A stretch of DNA of 52,500 bases from Prorocentrum cordatum (taxonomy: Eukaryota > Sar > Dinophyceae > Prorocentrales > Prorocentraceae): positions 1 through 52,500 of the forward strand of contig CAUYUJ010017835.1 of the NCBI GenBank assembly GCA_963575745.1, given 5' to 3'. Below the pieces are notes generated by a model, which had not been told where the DNA came from, ran no database searches, and saw nothing but the letters and a program-made list of their open reading frames with translations. Within the stretch, counting starts at the first letter, position 1. Every line of letters begins with the position of its first letter. The position numbers were made by a program, and so were the translations under genes. Shown here one piece after another: positions 24,944-33,642 of the stretch.

Positions 24944-25613
24944 TTACATACTTGTGATATGCAACAACTGTCCATGGCATTTCGCCATGCCGAACTCACG
25001 CGGTGCCTGCGCGCGCTCTATATGGGCAAAACAAGAATGTCCCTGGCAAGCGCGATAGAACACTGGGGCTGGCCTACGAGCACGATCGTCTCGATCAGCG
25101 GAAGCGACCACGTTCCCATTTTCCCCATCGGCGACCGAGCCGCGCCAGATATCTGGGTTGAGGAACTTATCCCAATATGTCATCAGTGTTGCGTGCTCGA
25201 GAAGCATGATATCGTCGGCCTTGATTCCAAAGATTTCAACTACGCCAGGCGCTTGGCGGTCACACGGTTAAGCCGTGCACCGCAAGGGCAGTCGCGGCGC
25301 GCGTTATTCCATCGCTTTCCATCTTTCGGATGAGGTCACCGAAGTCTACCCACCCTCCCGATGATCTAGCGCACTCCGCGCAATGTCTGGCAACGTACAA
25401 TGCGCAGTCTCCAATAGAGAGAGCGGTATAATTATTGCGGTGACTGCATTTACGCCAGAAGTCAGACCTCCCCAATAATAAGGAGTTGTTGCCCTGTCTC
25501 TCTATGTCTTCTTTCGCTTCATCGGCTAAGCCGAGAGCGTCAGAAGGCGAAATAAAAGAAAAAAGAGCTGGGTGGACCTCCTGGAAATTGATCCGGCCGA
25601 TCGCCCGAATCAA
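24944..25613 (-). pseudogene. Tpt1/KptA-like RNA 2'-phosphotransferase domain, locus 2 (frame-broken)
   Basis: Tpt1/KptA enzymes remove the splice-junction 2'-phosphate from tRNA using NAD+. The evidence here is a series of family landmarks in order. An N-terminal winged-helix-like piece has an RH followed by GGWVDFGDLI (frame 25260-25613). After a frame change near 25262 a coherent stretch contains ADDIMLLEHA. Then comes RACQGHS at 25034-25054, matching the family hallmark R-A-x-Q-G-H-S, then LLHITS in the place of the family's HGT. The domain then runs into a stop near 24942; a GTAAGT just after HITSM could be a splice donor. The locus lies just left of the LTR-like repeat of the copia region and on the same strand. 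It is broken by at least one frameshift and one stop. Confidence 0.55.
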
Positions 25614-26149
25614 ATTCTGCTGAAGAGCAAAATAGCTTGAATAAACAAGTCCTCGTCAATTTCTCCTAGCAACGTAAACGCGGGGCCATGTGCCATCTCA
25701 GCAATTTCTCTGATCGTGCTATAGGTACGTCCGCGAATCGCTGCGACGCGGGGTGGCGCAGGGCCAGCCCTATGAGCTTCGATGAGTTGTTTGCGAGTCT
25801 CGCCAGGCGCATTTACGCGTTCTTCGAGCTCCAGATATAGCTTCTCCCCGGTAGTAGACAACGTCGCACGATTTAAATTCCTCGTCCGCCCCGGGACGCC
25901 CCGCCCCCCTGGGCGAAACTGTTTGCGCTCAGGCGATGGCGACAGTGCCTGGCGCGAAAATAAAGTTAGATTTCCCGTGTTCATCCCGGAGTCCGCTTCT
26001 TCCGCGCATGACAAATGGAACCTGCGCGCATGGGGTTGAAGTACAAAGGCGCAGAACCCCTGATCCGTAGATAGAGGAAGGAGGGAAAGATGGGGATCTT
26101 TTCCTCCTATGCGATCAACAATCTGATCAATGCCAATACCTGAGCCCAA
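25610..26149 (-). CDS. Hypothetical 179-codon ORF starting inside the LTR-like repeat
   Basis: The first ~35 residues come from the LTR-like repeat (26037-26208). The remainder includes EKLYLELEERV and GRTYSTIREIAEMAHGP, which look like ordinary globular sequence. It ends four bases into the start of the Tpt1-like locus-2 frame and is collinear with it, so it may be the N-terminal part of that broken protein. I recognise no domain. The equivalent reading in the other repeat copy (43465-43636) has a stop. Confidence 0.3.
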   Translation of the reverse strand: MGSGIGIDQIVDRIGGKDPHLSLLPLSTDQGFCAFVLQPHARRFHLSCAEEADSGMNTGNLTLFSRQALSPSPERKQFRPGGRGVPGRTRNLNRATLSTTGEKLYLELEERVNAPGETRKQLIEAHRAGPAPPRVAAIRGRTYSTIREIAEMAHGPAFTLLGEIDEDLFIQAILLFSRI

Positions 26150-26208
26150 ACGGCCAGGATACAGGTGAGTAAAGAGTACACATGCGGGTATTACACGGGG
26201 TCATTTCA
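26037..26208 (-). repeat. Candidate 3' LTR, 172 bp
   Basis: It starts TGAAGTACAAAGG and ends GGTCATTTCA, so the ends read TG...CA with a 4-bp inverted TGAA/TTCA. It aligns without net length change to 43465-43636; the shared core includes GATCAACAATCTGATCAATG. On the element strand a G-rich purine stretch (GGGGCGAGG) lies just inside, a possible polypurine tract. No matching 5-bp flanking duplication is visible. Confidence 0.55.
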
Positions 26209-26928
26209 CACACCTCGCCCCGAATCCCGCCCGCAAGTGCAGGACTCGGGAAAAAGAGGAAAGAACCCGTCACCCTTCTACTCCTTCAGATTCGCAAGCA
26301 GCAGGGCGCACAAGTATGTAGCGCCTCAGTGGCGTCCCGAACACATCAGCAGCGCGCAAAAGCATGTAGCACATCCGCTGGTGTGATCGGGGAGGGCGAG
26401 GACGACGGAGCACCCAGGGCCCCTCTTTCTTCTCCGAGCACACTTTGGCGCCCCCTCGGTGCGCCCCCCAGAAACGCTTCGGCACTCGAGGGCGGGGGGG
26501 AGTGGGGCACGGGTGAGCGGAGAAAGATGATCTGAGCAAACTAGAACAACATCAAAAGCTGCTGCATCGAAGACACAGCAGGTGTTGCCACCAGGAATCA
26601 AACTAAAGCTGGGCATCATATCATTATCAACGCCTGCTCGTCTTCAAAACAAGAGCTGTCCCACAAAGGAGTCAAACCGTCAAAATGACTTCAGCGTCGT
26701 GTTGACAAACACGAAAAGTTACATCAACAAATTCTGCACTGGGTTACTCCCCTCGGCAAGGCTCCTAAGGAGCGTGCCTCGGGTTTCACTAAGATGTATA
26801 CCAGAAGCCACTTGTCATAGTTAGTGAAGCGGCTAAAGTGTGTGCGTGTGTTTGTTTACTGCTCGAGGCGAACTCTTCAAAGACAAAGTTCCAGCAAACT
26901 CGAGCAGTGCGCCTTGCGGCCGACGTTG

Positions 26929-27357
26929 CTAAGTATTGCCACGCATGTAGAACTCACTGGCCCAAAAGCGATGGCCATCGATTCTAATGAAGCTGCTCAT
27001 GTACGTTGCCCAAGTCGTCCATGGGCGCCAGTTGCGGAAACGATGATTGTACTGCAGGTCGCGGATGTAGACGAACTCGTCATTGTTCTCCGCGATGTAC
27101 ATCCATCACTCGTTGTAGTAGCTCCAATACCTTGGGCCCCACTGACTGCCTTCGAAGTGCTGGCGCCACCGCGCCGCGTAGTCAGCGGCGGTGCGCGCCC
27201 GCTTGCCCGCGGGGGCGCCACTGGTGCACGGACGCCAGCGCTGCTGTCGGCTGGCCGCCAGCCGCTCGGCTGTGGGGCGGCGGCGGCGTCGCCCCAGCGC
27301 GCCAGAGGCGCGGCTTCCAGCAGCATCGCCGCGGGCAGCACGAGGCGGCGGCGCCAT
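26929..27357 (-). pseudogene. Trp/Tyr-rich ORF with one in-frame TGA
   Basis: It reads 83 codons from the ATG at 27357, a TGA at 27106-27108, then 58 more codons to a TAG at 26929-26931. The part around the TGA is uniformly aromatic on both sides (GPRYWSYYNE before, WMYIAENNDEFVYIRDL after), so the frame clearly continues across the stop. The first 50 residues are Arg/Ala-rich. It lies just downstream of the zinc-ribbon ORF and is probably the end of the same coding series. The family is unknown; the TGA is most simply a mutation. Confidence 0.35.
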
Positions 27358-27406
27358 GGCGTCATGTGTAGTAGGTGCATGTGTGGGGGTGGTATCAGGA
27401 TCGGTT

Positions 27407-28468
27407 CTAACCCCTGACCCCCCCCCCTTGGCTAAGTGATCCTAGGGCAGGTCCGACAGAGGCGGCGTTGGCTAGGGCGCGGCGCGTGGCTTTGTCATAA
27501 GTGCCGTCCCCACGGGGAACGGCAATCGTGACAAGACCGCGCTCCTGCCTGGTGCCTCTGTCCATCCTACCCTCATTCAACCACGAATTCCTACGACCGG
27601 CGAGTCCATGTGTTTGGCTGCGGTAGTGGATACTGCATGCCTCCCACATGTCGCCAACGGTCCAGGGCACTTGACCGATGGCCTCGCGGGCTCCGGTCAT
27701 TTGGTGATGGAATCGGGAATCGTTAAGGTAACGTTGGATGACGTTACGGAAAGGATGGTACAATGGGCGGTCGTCATCGGGCTCGCCCATGAGCCTGCAT
27801 TCGCTTGCAGGTGGGGAACCCGCTTCGCACCACCTGTTGTACCTCTCCTCAGCCTTTTTCGCCCCCTGCCTCAATCTCTTACGCTGCGTAGCGATTGCCG
27901 AACGCTGTCCCGTGAAGTAGATCCTCGCGCCGTCGGAGATGAGGCGGGCCACTTCGTTGAGCTCCTGCAGGTGCGCCAGGTCGGTAGCCTCAGCGCCACC
28001 CTGTCCCGCGGCACCTACAGAGGTGCTGTATTGCCAACAAATGTTACATAAAGTGCCATCGTCTGTAACAACTCCCAAAGACAGGAAACGACTGCAGTTC
28101 TGACATCGAGGGATATCATGCTGGAGGTCCTCAGGGACCCCGGACGAAGCCAGATCCCCAAGGGTGCCCCAGCGGGTGTTGCCACCGGCTCCTGAAGCAA
28201 GGGAATGACCTAGCTGGTTCATTGCCTCGCGATTGAGCTCGGCGTTGGCTCGGGAAGCGACCGATCGTCCGATTCCCTCGATCTCGGTCAGCGATAAGCG
28301 ATCGCCAGGCAATCCAGTGCACTCAGTGGATCCGATATCCGCGACGTCAATGTGACCGCAGATTCTGGCCAAGTCCGCACGGATGCGCGTGGCCTCTGCC
28401 AGCAGGGTAATCTCATGGTCGCCTTCATTGCGGTCGATATTCTTCCGATCTGCCAGGACCTGCACCAT
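27407..28468 (-). CDS. Zinc-ribbon ORF downstream of the Tpt1-like gene (353 codons)
   Basis: The frame is open for 353 codons. A zinc ribbon is formed by Cys122, Cys125, Cys141 and Cys144 (RCQNC ... CNIC). A helical segment with KKAEERYNRW lies at 204-213. The Zn ribbon plus this motif recur in the locus-2 ORF at 23691-24338, which suggests a common ancestor. The N-terminal third is helical and charged. An in-frame copy of the recurrent DNA motif at 28175 falls just before the ribbon. The role is unknown; zinc ribbons commonly bind nucleic acid or protein. The actual start is uncertain because the upstream frame 28288-29052 overlaps it. Confidence 0.45.
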   Translation of the reverse strand: MVQVLADRKNIDRNEGDHEITLLAEATRIRADLARICGHIDVADIGSTECTGLPGDRLSLTEIEGIGRSVASRANAELNREAMNQLGHSLASGAGGNTRWGTLGDLASSGVPEDLQHDIPRCQNCSRFLSLGVVTDDGTLCNICWQYSTSVGAAGQGGAEATDLAHLQELNEVARLISDGARIYFTGQRSAIATQRKRLRQGAKKAEERYNRWCEAGSPPASECRLMGEPDDDRPLYHPFRNVIQRYLNDSRFHHQMTGAREAIGQVPWTVGDMWEACSIHYRSQTHGLAGRRNSWLNEGRMDRGTRQERGLVTIAVPRGDGTYDKATRRALANAASVGPALGSLSQGGGVRG

Positions 28469-29052
28469 CGTTTTTTGATTTGATCTGGTGCTGCCGAGGC
28501 AACGCTGCCTGGGTCCCGTGGTATCTCAACTGGGGCATCTTGAGTGGCAGCGCCTGGATCATCCTGGCCAGGCGCAGCAAGTGTTGCCACGGGCTCCTCC
28601 CATACGGGAAAACCTGGGTCTCCATGCTTCTTCTCACATTCTGTGAAGAATGATCGAAACGCTATGAGGGCTGGATGATGAGTATTAATAGAAACATTGT
28701 AAACTTGTTTCAACTCTTGTATGCCCTCCAGCAAAAAGTTCTGGCATACCTTAGAGATCCATTGGAAGATCCCTGTGGCGGTACCCAGCACGGACCCAGG
28801 GCCGAGAAATCGTAGCATAGTCTTGAAGAAGTGCTCTGCACTGCATATGGGAAGATCCCGTGCCCAGGTATGGGCATGATTGTAGCGTATCTGGTACATC
28901 TCTGACTCGGTCCCAAATCGAAGCTGGAAGCTCAGATATGATTCGAGCTTGTCTTGTATGTACATGCTGGGACCACCGTGTACCTCGATTACCTGGTTTA
29001 TTTGGAACATCGGTGACTCTATCAGCGGTGCTGATGTCCAGTAATACACCAT
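28288..29052 (-). CDS. Hypothetical ORF between the Tpt1-like and zinc-ribbon ORFs (254 codons)
   Basis: The first ~160 residues look globular (SFQLRFGTESEMYQIRYNHA, then ICSAEHFFKTMLRFLGPGS). A linker rich in Pro, Ala and Asp follows and carries the EPVATLA form of the recurrent motif. After about residue 195 the frame is likely a shadow, since the zinc-ribbon frame takes over. I recognise no domain. It is collinear with its neighbours, so it is probably one segment of a longer protein interrupted by frameshifts. Confidence 0.35.
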   Translation of the reverse strand: MVYYWTSAPLIESPMFQINQVIEVHGGPSMYIQDKLESYLSFQLRFGTESEMYQIRYNHAHTWARDLPICSAEHFFKTMLRFLGPGSVLGTATGIFQWISKVCQNFLLEGIQELKQVYNVSINTHHPALIAFRSFFTECEKKHGDPGFPVWEEPVATLAAPGQDDPGAATQDAPVEIPRDPGSVASAAPDQIKKRWCRSWQIGRISTAMKATMRLPCWQRPRASVRTWPESAVTLTSRISDPLSALDCLAIAYR

Positions 29053-30464
29053 ATGGTTGTCCGATTATTGTAACCAGTTGTTAGTATCTTGTGGGTGATA
29101 ACCCTTATATTAAAAATAATATGCTCTGGCGGATCAATGATGCTCTCGAAGATTGAGGAACCAGATTTCTGATCTGCCTGAATCTCGGCTGCCATCTCAG
29201 CCTCCATGGCATCATTGGCGGCCTTTTGTTCACCACTCACTGCCACCTCAGAAACGTCAACGACGATGGTTGAGCGCTCGGCGGTGGTGTGCGCCACCTG
29301 TTGCCGATTGCCGTCGTCGACTTCCATTGGATCTTCAGCGGGTGTTGCCACAGGCTCCTGGTCGGACCCTGGGGCCCGAGGAGCGGTGTGTCTGGGTGGC
29401 GCGCGTGGGATACGCACTCGCTGAATAGACGGAACTCCGAAGTATTGTAGCTCGCGTGATTGAGCATACTCCTCAATCTGGGCGCTGCATGATGAGGGTC
29501 CTCTCATCGCTACCTCCATGTGGGCATCGTCAATTTTGTCAGTGCGTACTGGCATGGCGTAAACAATGCCCTTGAGGGGTCGGTTTTTGTCACAGTACCA
29601 GATGTTTACCCATCGTAAACCGTAGTTGAATATAGGTACCTGTACCGCAAAGAGCCTCTCAAAGACACCGAAATGTATGACGGGGCCGTAGATATGGCCC
29701 TTGTTCATGCGGACTCTGGTGTTGTAATCGCCCTTGGGGTAGTGGATATTATAATGGTAGCAGTTGATCTGGCCCCAACTTCTAACGAGGATGAAATCTC
29801 CGACACGAACGTCGTTGAAAATAGGACGTCGATCCCAATCTTTCTGCATGAGTTCTGCAGTGATGGGCCTGAGGGCCGCCCTGCAGCACGACATTGCGAC
29901 TAACCGATTATTGTCCTGGTCCTTGTGTACGCTCCTGCCAACCATGGCACGGATCATGGCCTCCTCGTCAAAGGTGTCGGTGTCGGCCATCTCATCTGCT
30001 GAATGAATGAGCGCTGCTGTCACTGCGGCAAGGCCAGCAGGGGTCGCCCCCGGTGAGGGAGCAATGGGTTGCTGTGCCGATGACGCAGAAGCGGACTCAG
30101 AAACACTGATCTTGGCTGTCTGCGTATGCTGCAGAGGCTGTGGCGAGGAAGCCGTAGTATAAGCCTTCGCAGCAGGCGTTGCCGCCGGCGCAGGTTGGTG
30201 CGCGTCGGACGGCGACGGTGGAGCAATCCCAGGAGGATCGGCGATCATGTTGGCCTTCAATTCCTGGGCAACTTGTTCCTTTCGTGATTGCTGCCGAGGC
30301 GGATCGCAAATCTCGTACTTGCTGACTGGTGCTCGCTGGCGCCCCACAGGTGGGTAGTCCCAGATTGGGCCTTTTGAAGGCCACAACTGTTTGCCGCCAT
30401 CGCGGTCCCCCCTGCAAAGGCGAACGGCAATAATTGCAGCAGAGGGGACCACGTCCTCGGACAT
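29022..30464 (-). CDS. C-terminal continuation of the Tpt1-like protein, 480-codon ORF
   Basis: The start of this frame continues the Tpt1-like domain after a frameshift near 30500: GAIMSEDVVPSAAIIAV corresponds to the NGVILT-type strand and following segment of the family. A Pro/Ala/Ser-rich linker with PAATPA and PGATPA follows, then a ~200-residue segment with many aromatic residues (RVGDFILVRSWGQINCYHYN; FNYGLRWVNIWYCDKNRPLK), then another linker with QEPVATPAEDPMEVDD. The middle segment looks like a folded domain I cannot name. The length and evenness of the frame suggest it was recently under selection, or that the copy is young. Confidence 0.45.
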   Translation of the reverse strand: MSEDVVPSAAIIAVRLCRGDRDGGKQLWPSKGPIWDYPPVGRQRAPVSKYEICDPPRQQSRKEQVAQELKANMIADPPGIAPPSPSDAHQPAPAATPAAKAYTTASSPQPLQHTQTAKISVSESASASSAQQPIAPSPGATPAGLAAVTAALIHSADEMADTDTFDEEAMIRAMVGRSVHKDQDNNRLVAMSCCRAALRPITAELMQKDWDRRPIFNDVRVGDFILVRSWGQINCYHYNIHYPKGDYNTRVRMNKGHIYGPVIHFGVFERLFAVQVPIFNYGLRWVNIWYCDKNRPLKGIVYAMPVRTDKIDDAHMEVAMRGPSSCSAQIEEYAQSRELQYFGVPSIQRVRIPRAPPRHTAPRAPGSDQEPVATPAEDPMEVDDGNRQQVAHTTAERSTIVVDVSEVAVSGEQKAANDAMEAEMAAEIQADQKSGSSIFESIIDPPEHIIFNIRVITHKILTTGYNNRTTIWCITGHQHR

Positions 30465-31379
30465 GATGGCGCCCTGCGCTCCAAGCCAAAATCTGCATCC
30501 AGATTGTGTGAATCACGATCCCCACCTCATTGTTGTAGTGGTTGAATTTGTACGGGGTGACAAATGAATGAGGATTAAGCTGCGCATTCTTTGCGTACGT
30601 GCTTGAACTGTAGAATGCCTCGGTGCGCTGCTCCCCATGATGCTTTCTGTCTCTCTGAGACGGATCTCTGTATCCGGGGATGATTCCCATTTTCATCATG
30701 TTGCTCCAGGCACGGGACGTCGTGCCGTGGAGGAGGTATTTTACGTCGGTCCATCGTAAGCTTTCCCAGCCCATATTCCATGGCTGGGAGCGTGGGTTGA
30801 CCGAACTGCGTCCTCCTACGCAACGAATAGCAACGACGCTGCTCCAATCGAAGCAGCAGGGATTGCTCCCGGCGGATATTGGTTTAGCGTGGATCTCGAT
30901 CCTGTTCTTCTCTGGATCAATGTGCATCTGGAACGCACGAAGGATAAAGATCGGGTAATAATCCGTCCAGCTCTCGTATCCAGCTGGATGACCGTCTTCT
31001 ATGAAGTGAGCATTGCCGCTTCTGTAGATGGATCGCTGCTCTGATCGCGACGGTCGCGGAATTTCCACTCCACCATTTCCTCGAACGATTTCCATGTGCT
31101 GGCAAAATTCCAGCCAATGCATGTGCGTCTCTTCCATATGTTGATCCGTCGATCGGTAAACTGATCGATGCTGAAGTGCTTGCTGTACTTGATATGGCGA
31201 AGCATAGTCGTAATATATTTGCTCATGTACTTGGGGTCGCCGAGATATTCGTTCAACATCAAGTCGGGACCGTAGGGTGTTTCCGTGTATGGTGGGAGAG
31301 AAATCCATTTGTGTTCTGGGAAGCAGCCAGAGTGGTCGATATCTGGAGCGTGGGTGATCACGCAGTCGTCATAATCCAA
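30400..31379 (-). pseudogene. Tpt1/KptA-like RNA 2'-phosphotransferase domain, locus 1 (frame-broken)
   Basis: Landmarks of the Tpt1/KptA family appear in order on the minus strand. YMSKYITTMLRH (about 31191-31226) resembles the family's N-terminal SKxLxxxLRH. After a frameshift near 31040 comes RAFQMHIDPEKNRIEIHA, in the place of the RF...IRAxQGHS segment. YLLHGTTSRAWSNMMKMGII follows, with the HGT codons at 30721-30729, matching the HGTxxxxWxxIxxxGL box. VGIVIHTIW is next, and after a second frameshift the C-terminal GAIMSEDVVPS (in the ORF starting at 30464). The catalytic QGHS is not preserved in this copy. The known reaction removes a 2'-phosphate from spliced tRNA with NAD+. The locus lies downstream of pol in the copia-type region and is frame-broken, so it is probably not active as it stands. 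Confidence 0.5.
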
Positions 31380-32212
31380 CTGAGCTGCCCAATCGTTGTC
31401 TGTGTAGCACTGCGTGCTTCCGGGTGCGGTCGCGCCCCGAAGTGGGGGGGCACGTAGTAGTGATTGTCTGGGTACTGCGCGCGAAGCTTATACTCACGAG
31501 GCGTGCATGCGTTGTCAAATGTGGAGAATTGACTCGGTTCTGCATGGCAAGATCGCTCGCAGCAGTCCTGCCATGGAAGCACGCGCATTTTATCCAACTG
31601 CTGAGCGAGCGCAGGAACGTCGTCAGCAGGAGTTGCCTCCGGCCCCGTAGCCATGTCAGCATCCTCTGCGGAAGCAGTAGGCGGTCCCGTGTCGGGGCGC
31701 GTGGCTGGCATGGCCTTCGGTGGCGGGCCCGTTGGCAAAGGCGGTGTGTTCTCACTGGGCGGAGGTACCGGTGTCGTCGCGGGTTCGGCTGCAGATGGTT
31801 CTGCAGCGGGCCTCGCGGCCAGCGTTGGCTCTATGTCAGAAGGCGGTGCCTCGCGTGGCGGTGCTGGCGGTGCTCTCGCTGAGGCGGCGTGCGGAACGCT
31901 TGGCGGCTCAGGCGGAACCTCGATGCGATTCAGGGCGGTCTGGTTATGCCACCGTTTGCACTGCTGTATGGCATCCGCATTGCCCAGGCGAGGTCCGACA
32001 CGATGAGAAATCAGCAAAGCACGCTCTTGCACGACACGTAACTGGTTCGCCTGAGTGGCCTCCGCTTTATCGTCGATCTTGTCGACGAGCTGTTCATAAA
32101 CCACCCATGTGATGGCATGTGCATCATTGGAGTACGTTCCAGACTCTGATAGTAGTGTTTTTCTCTCAGCCGAATCGTAGGATGCCCTAATGCCCGGGTG
32201 CGCGTCAATCAA
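31358..32212 (-). CDS. Pro/Ala-rich linker ORF upstream of the Tpt1-like domain (284 codons)
   Basis: Residues 1-90 form a helical, charged segment (ITWVVYEQLVDKIDD; RVVQERALLISHRVGPRLGN). Residues ~95-200 are a low-complexity Pro/Ala/Thr/Glu linker ending in GPEATPADDV. Residues ~210-284 are again globular-like (CERSCHAEPSQFSTF; YKLRAQYPDNHYYVPPHF). It overlaps the first Tpt1-like frame by 22 bases and probably continues into it. I recognise no domain. Confidence 0.35.
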   Translation of the reverse strand: MIDAHPGIRASYDSAERKTLLSESGTYSNDAHAITWVVYEQLVDKIDDKAEATQANQLRVVQERALLISHRVGPRLGNADAIQQCKRWHNQTALNRIEVPPEPPSVPHAASARAPPAPPREAPPSDIEPTLAARPAAEPSAAEPATTPVPPPSENTPPLPTGPPPKAMPATRPDTGPPTASAEDADMATGPEATPADDVPALAQQLDKMRVLPWQDCCERSCHAEPSQFSTFDNACTPREYKLRAQYPDNHYYVPPHFGARPHPEARSATQTTIGQLSWIMTTA

Positions 32213-32217
32213 GGAAA

Positions 32218-33327
32218 TCAGTTTGTACTACAGCTCCTCGTATGCGGGACGGCATGGGTCATGATATGTGTGTTGTGGCGCTGTCGACGCTGATGGCGGC
32301 TCGCCTGTAGTCCCTGGGATGGGACATTGGTGCTGAAAACGCTCACCAGCGGGCGTCGCCACCAGCATGGATTGCGGTAAATTGCCGCTGGCGCATGAAG
32401 CATTTCTCCGGCAGCTTGATTTATCAACGTTGTGAGGCTGTGGTGCCTCTTCCACTCATCCGCCGTCTTCTCGCGGAACGTGAGAGCCGCCGAGATCTCC
32501 TTGGCCTGGGCGCAGGCCATCGAGTCCGTCACGGCCTTCAGTAGTGGGGGCCGAAACGGATATGGCTGAGAGGGTAATGATTGAATCACTGCACAGAAAT
32601 TTCGGTAGCACACAGCATCACTGAATTGAGTCGTCATCATTGCCATGTTATGGCTATTCACTTTGGCATGCCATGCCGTAGGCGTGAGCCTGTCATGGGA
32701 CTCAATCTATTGATCTGAAGGAAGAACGGAAATGCCTCTGGCCTGCACGTGACGTGTGAGGTCAGCTGTATGGAAATCGAAGTTGGGTGCACTCCCCATT
32801 GTTTGGCCTTGCCTGGTCCCATTACGGTAGGGCAGCGGAAGTACTGCATCACACTAATGAAACGTGACACATCGACCTTCACGTGCAAAAGCATGTTCTC
32901 TGGAACGCCGTCCTCACACCTGATGTGGGTGCTCTCGCGGCGTCCGTTAGTGGGGGCACGATCGTTATGGCGCCGTGTGTCCAACCACTGTTGGTTGTGG
33001 GTGGCGCAGCCCGATATCATTTGCACTCCAGACGACGAAAGCATTGAGGCCTCTGCAGTAGTGCCGTTGTTTTACATAGGCGGGGAAGCCTGTTCTCCAG
33101 CATTCCCAAACCTGCTCATTTCTTTTGCGCCATTCTGCCAAAGAAATATTATCATCGCAATGCAGTAAGGCTCGCGCCTGACGAATCGAACCGATCATCA
33201 CGCGCTGGTCGACCGTGCCGTCGGTCTGTAGCTGTAGGATGGCTGCGATACGGTCTTCTTGCGCCTTAGCGGCACGTGCACGAAGAGTTGCCATATCGCA
33301 GCGGGTGTCGCCACCGGCTTCTAGCAA
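32218..33327 (-). pseudogene. Unrecognised coding remnants in three frames
   Basis: Three overlapping minus frames follow one another: 32965-33327 (120 codons), 32658-33044 (128 codons) and 32218-32661 (147 codons). Protein-like text includes LAEWRKRNEQVWECWRTGF, then RCEDGVPENMLLHVKVDVSR, then AAGEMLHAPAAIYRNP. The recurrent motif lies at 33304 and at 32352. Frameshifts separate the pieces. No family is recognised. Confidence 0.3.
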
Positions 33328-33642
33328 TAAAATCAGATCCTGGCCGACAGGTGTGTCGTTCTGCTTGAAGAATTATCTGTAATTCTCGTGCGAAAATGCC
33401 CACATCATGATGTCGTCACGGATCATGGTTGCCAAATGCTCTAGGGTGGCGCCGCCCATGCACTGCCTTGTTGAGGCATGGCATGAAGAGCGGCATGAGA
33501 CCAACGTTGGAAGCTTTTGCGAGTTCATCGCGTCGGGTCGGGCTGTTGAGCTCATCGATGCCGTGCCCTGGGTATTTCTTGTGGTCTCCGCCCTCAGTAC
33601 CTTTTCTTTTTGTGCATAATCCATGTAGAGCGCGTGTAAAGA

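Noticed and set aside
31640-31660. CCGTAGCCATG resembling the first part of the DinoSL
   Set aside because: The match stops after ten bases and lies inside a Pro/Ala-rich coding stretch on the other strand. It is chance.
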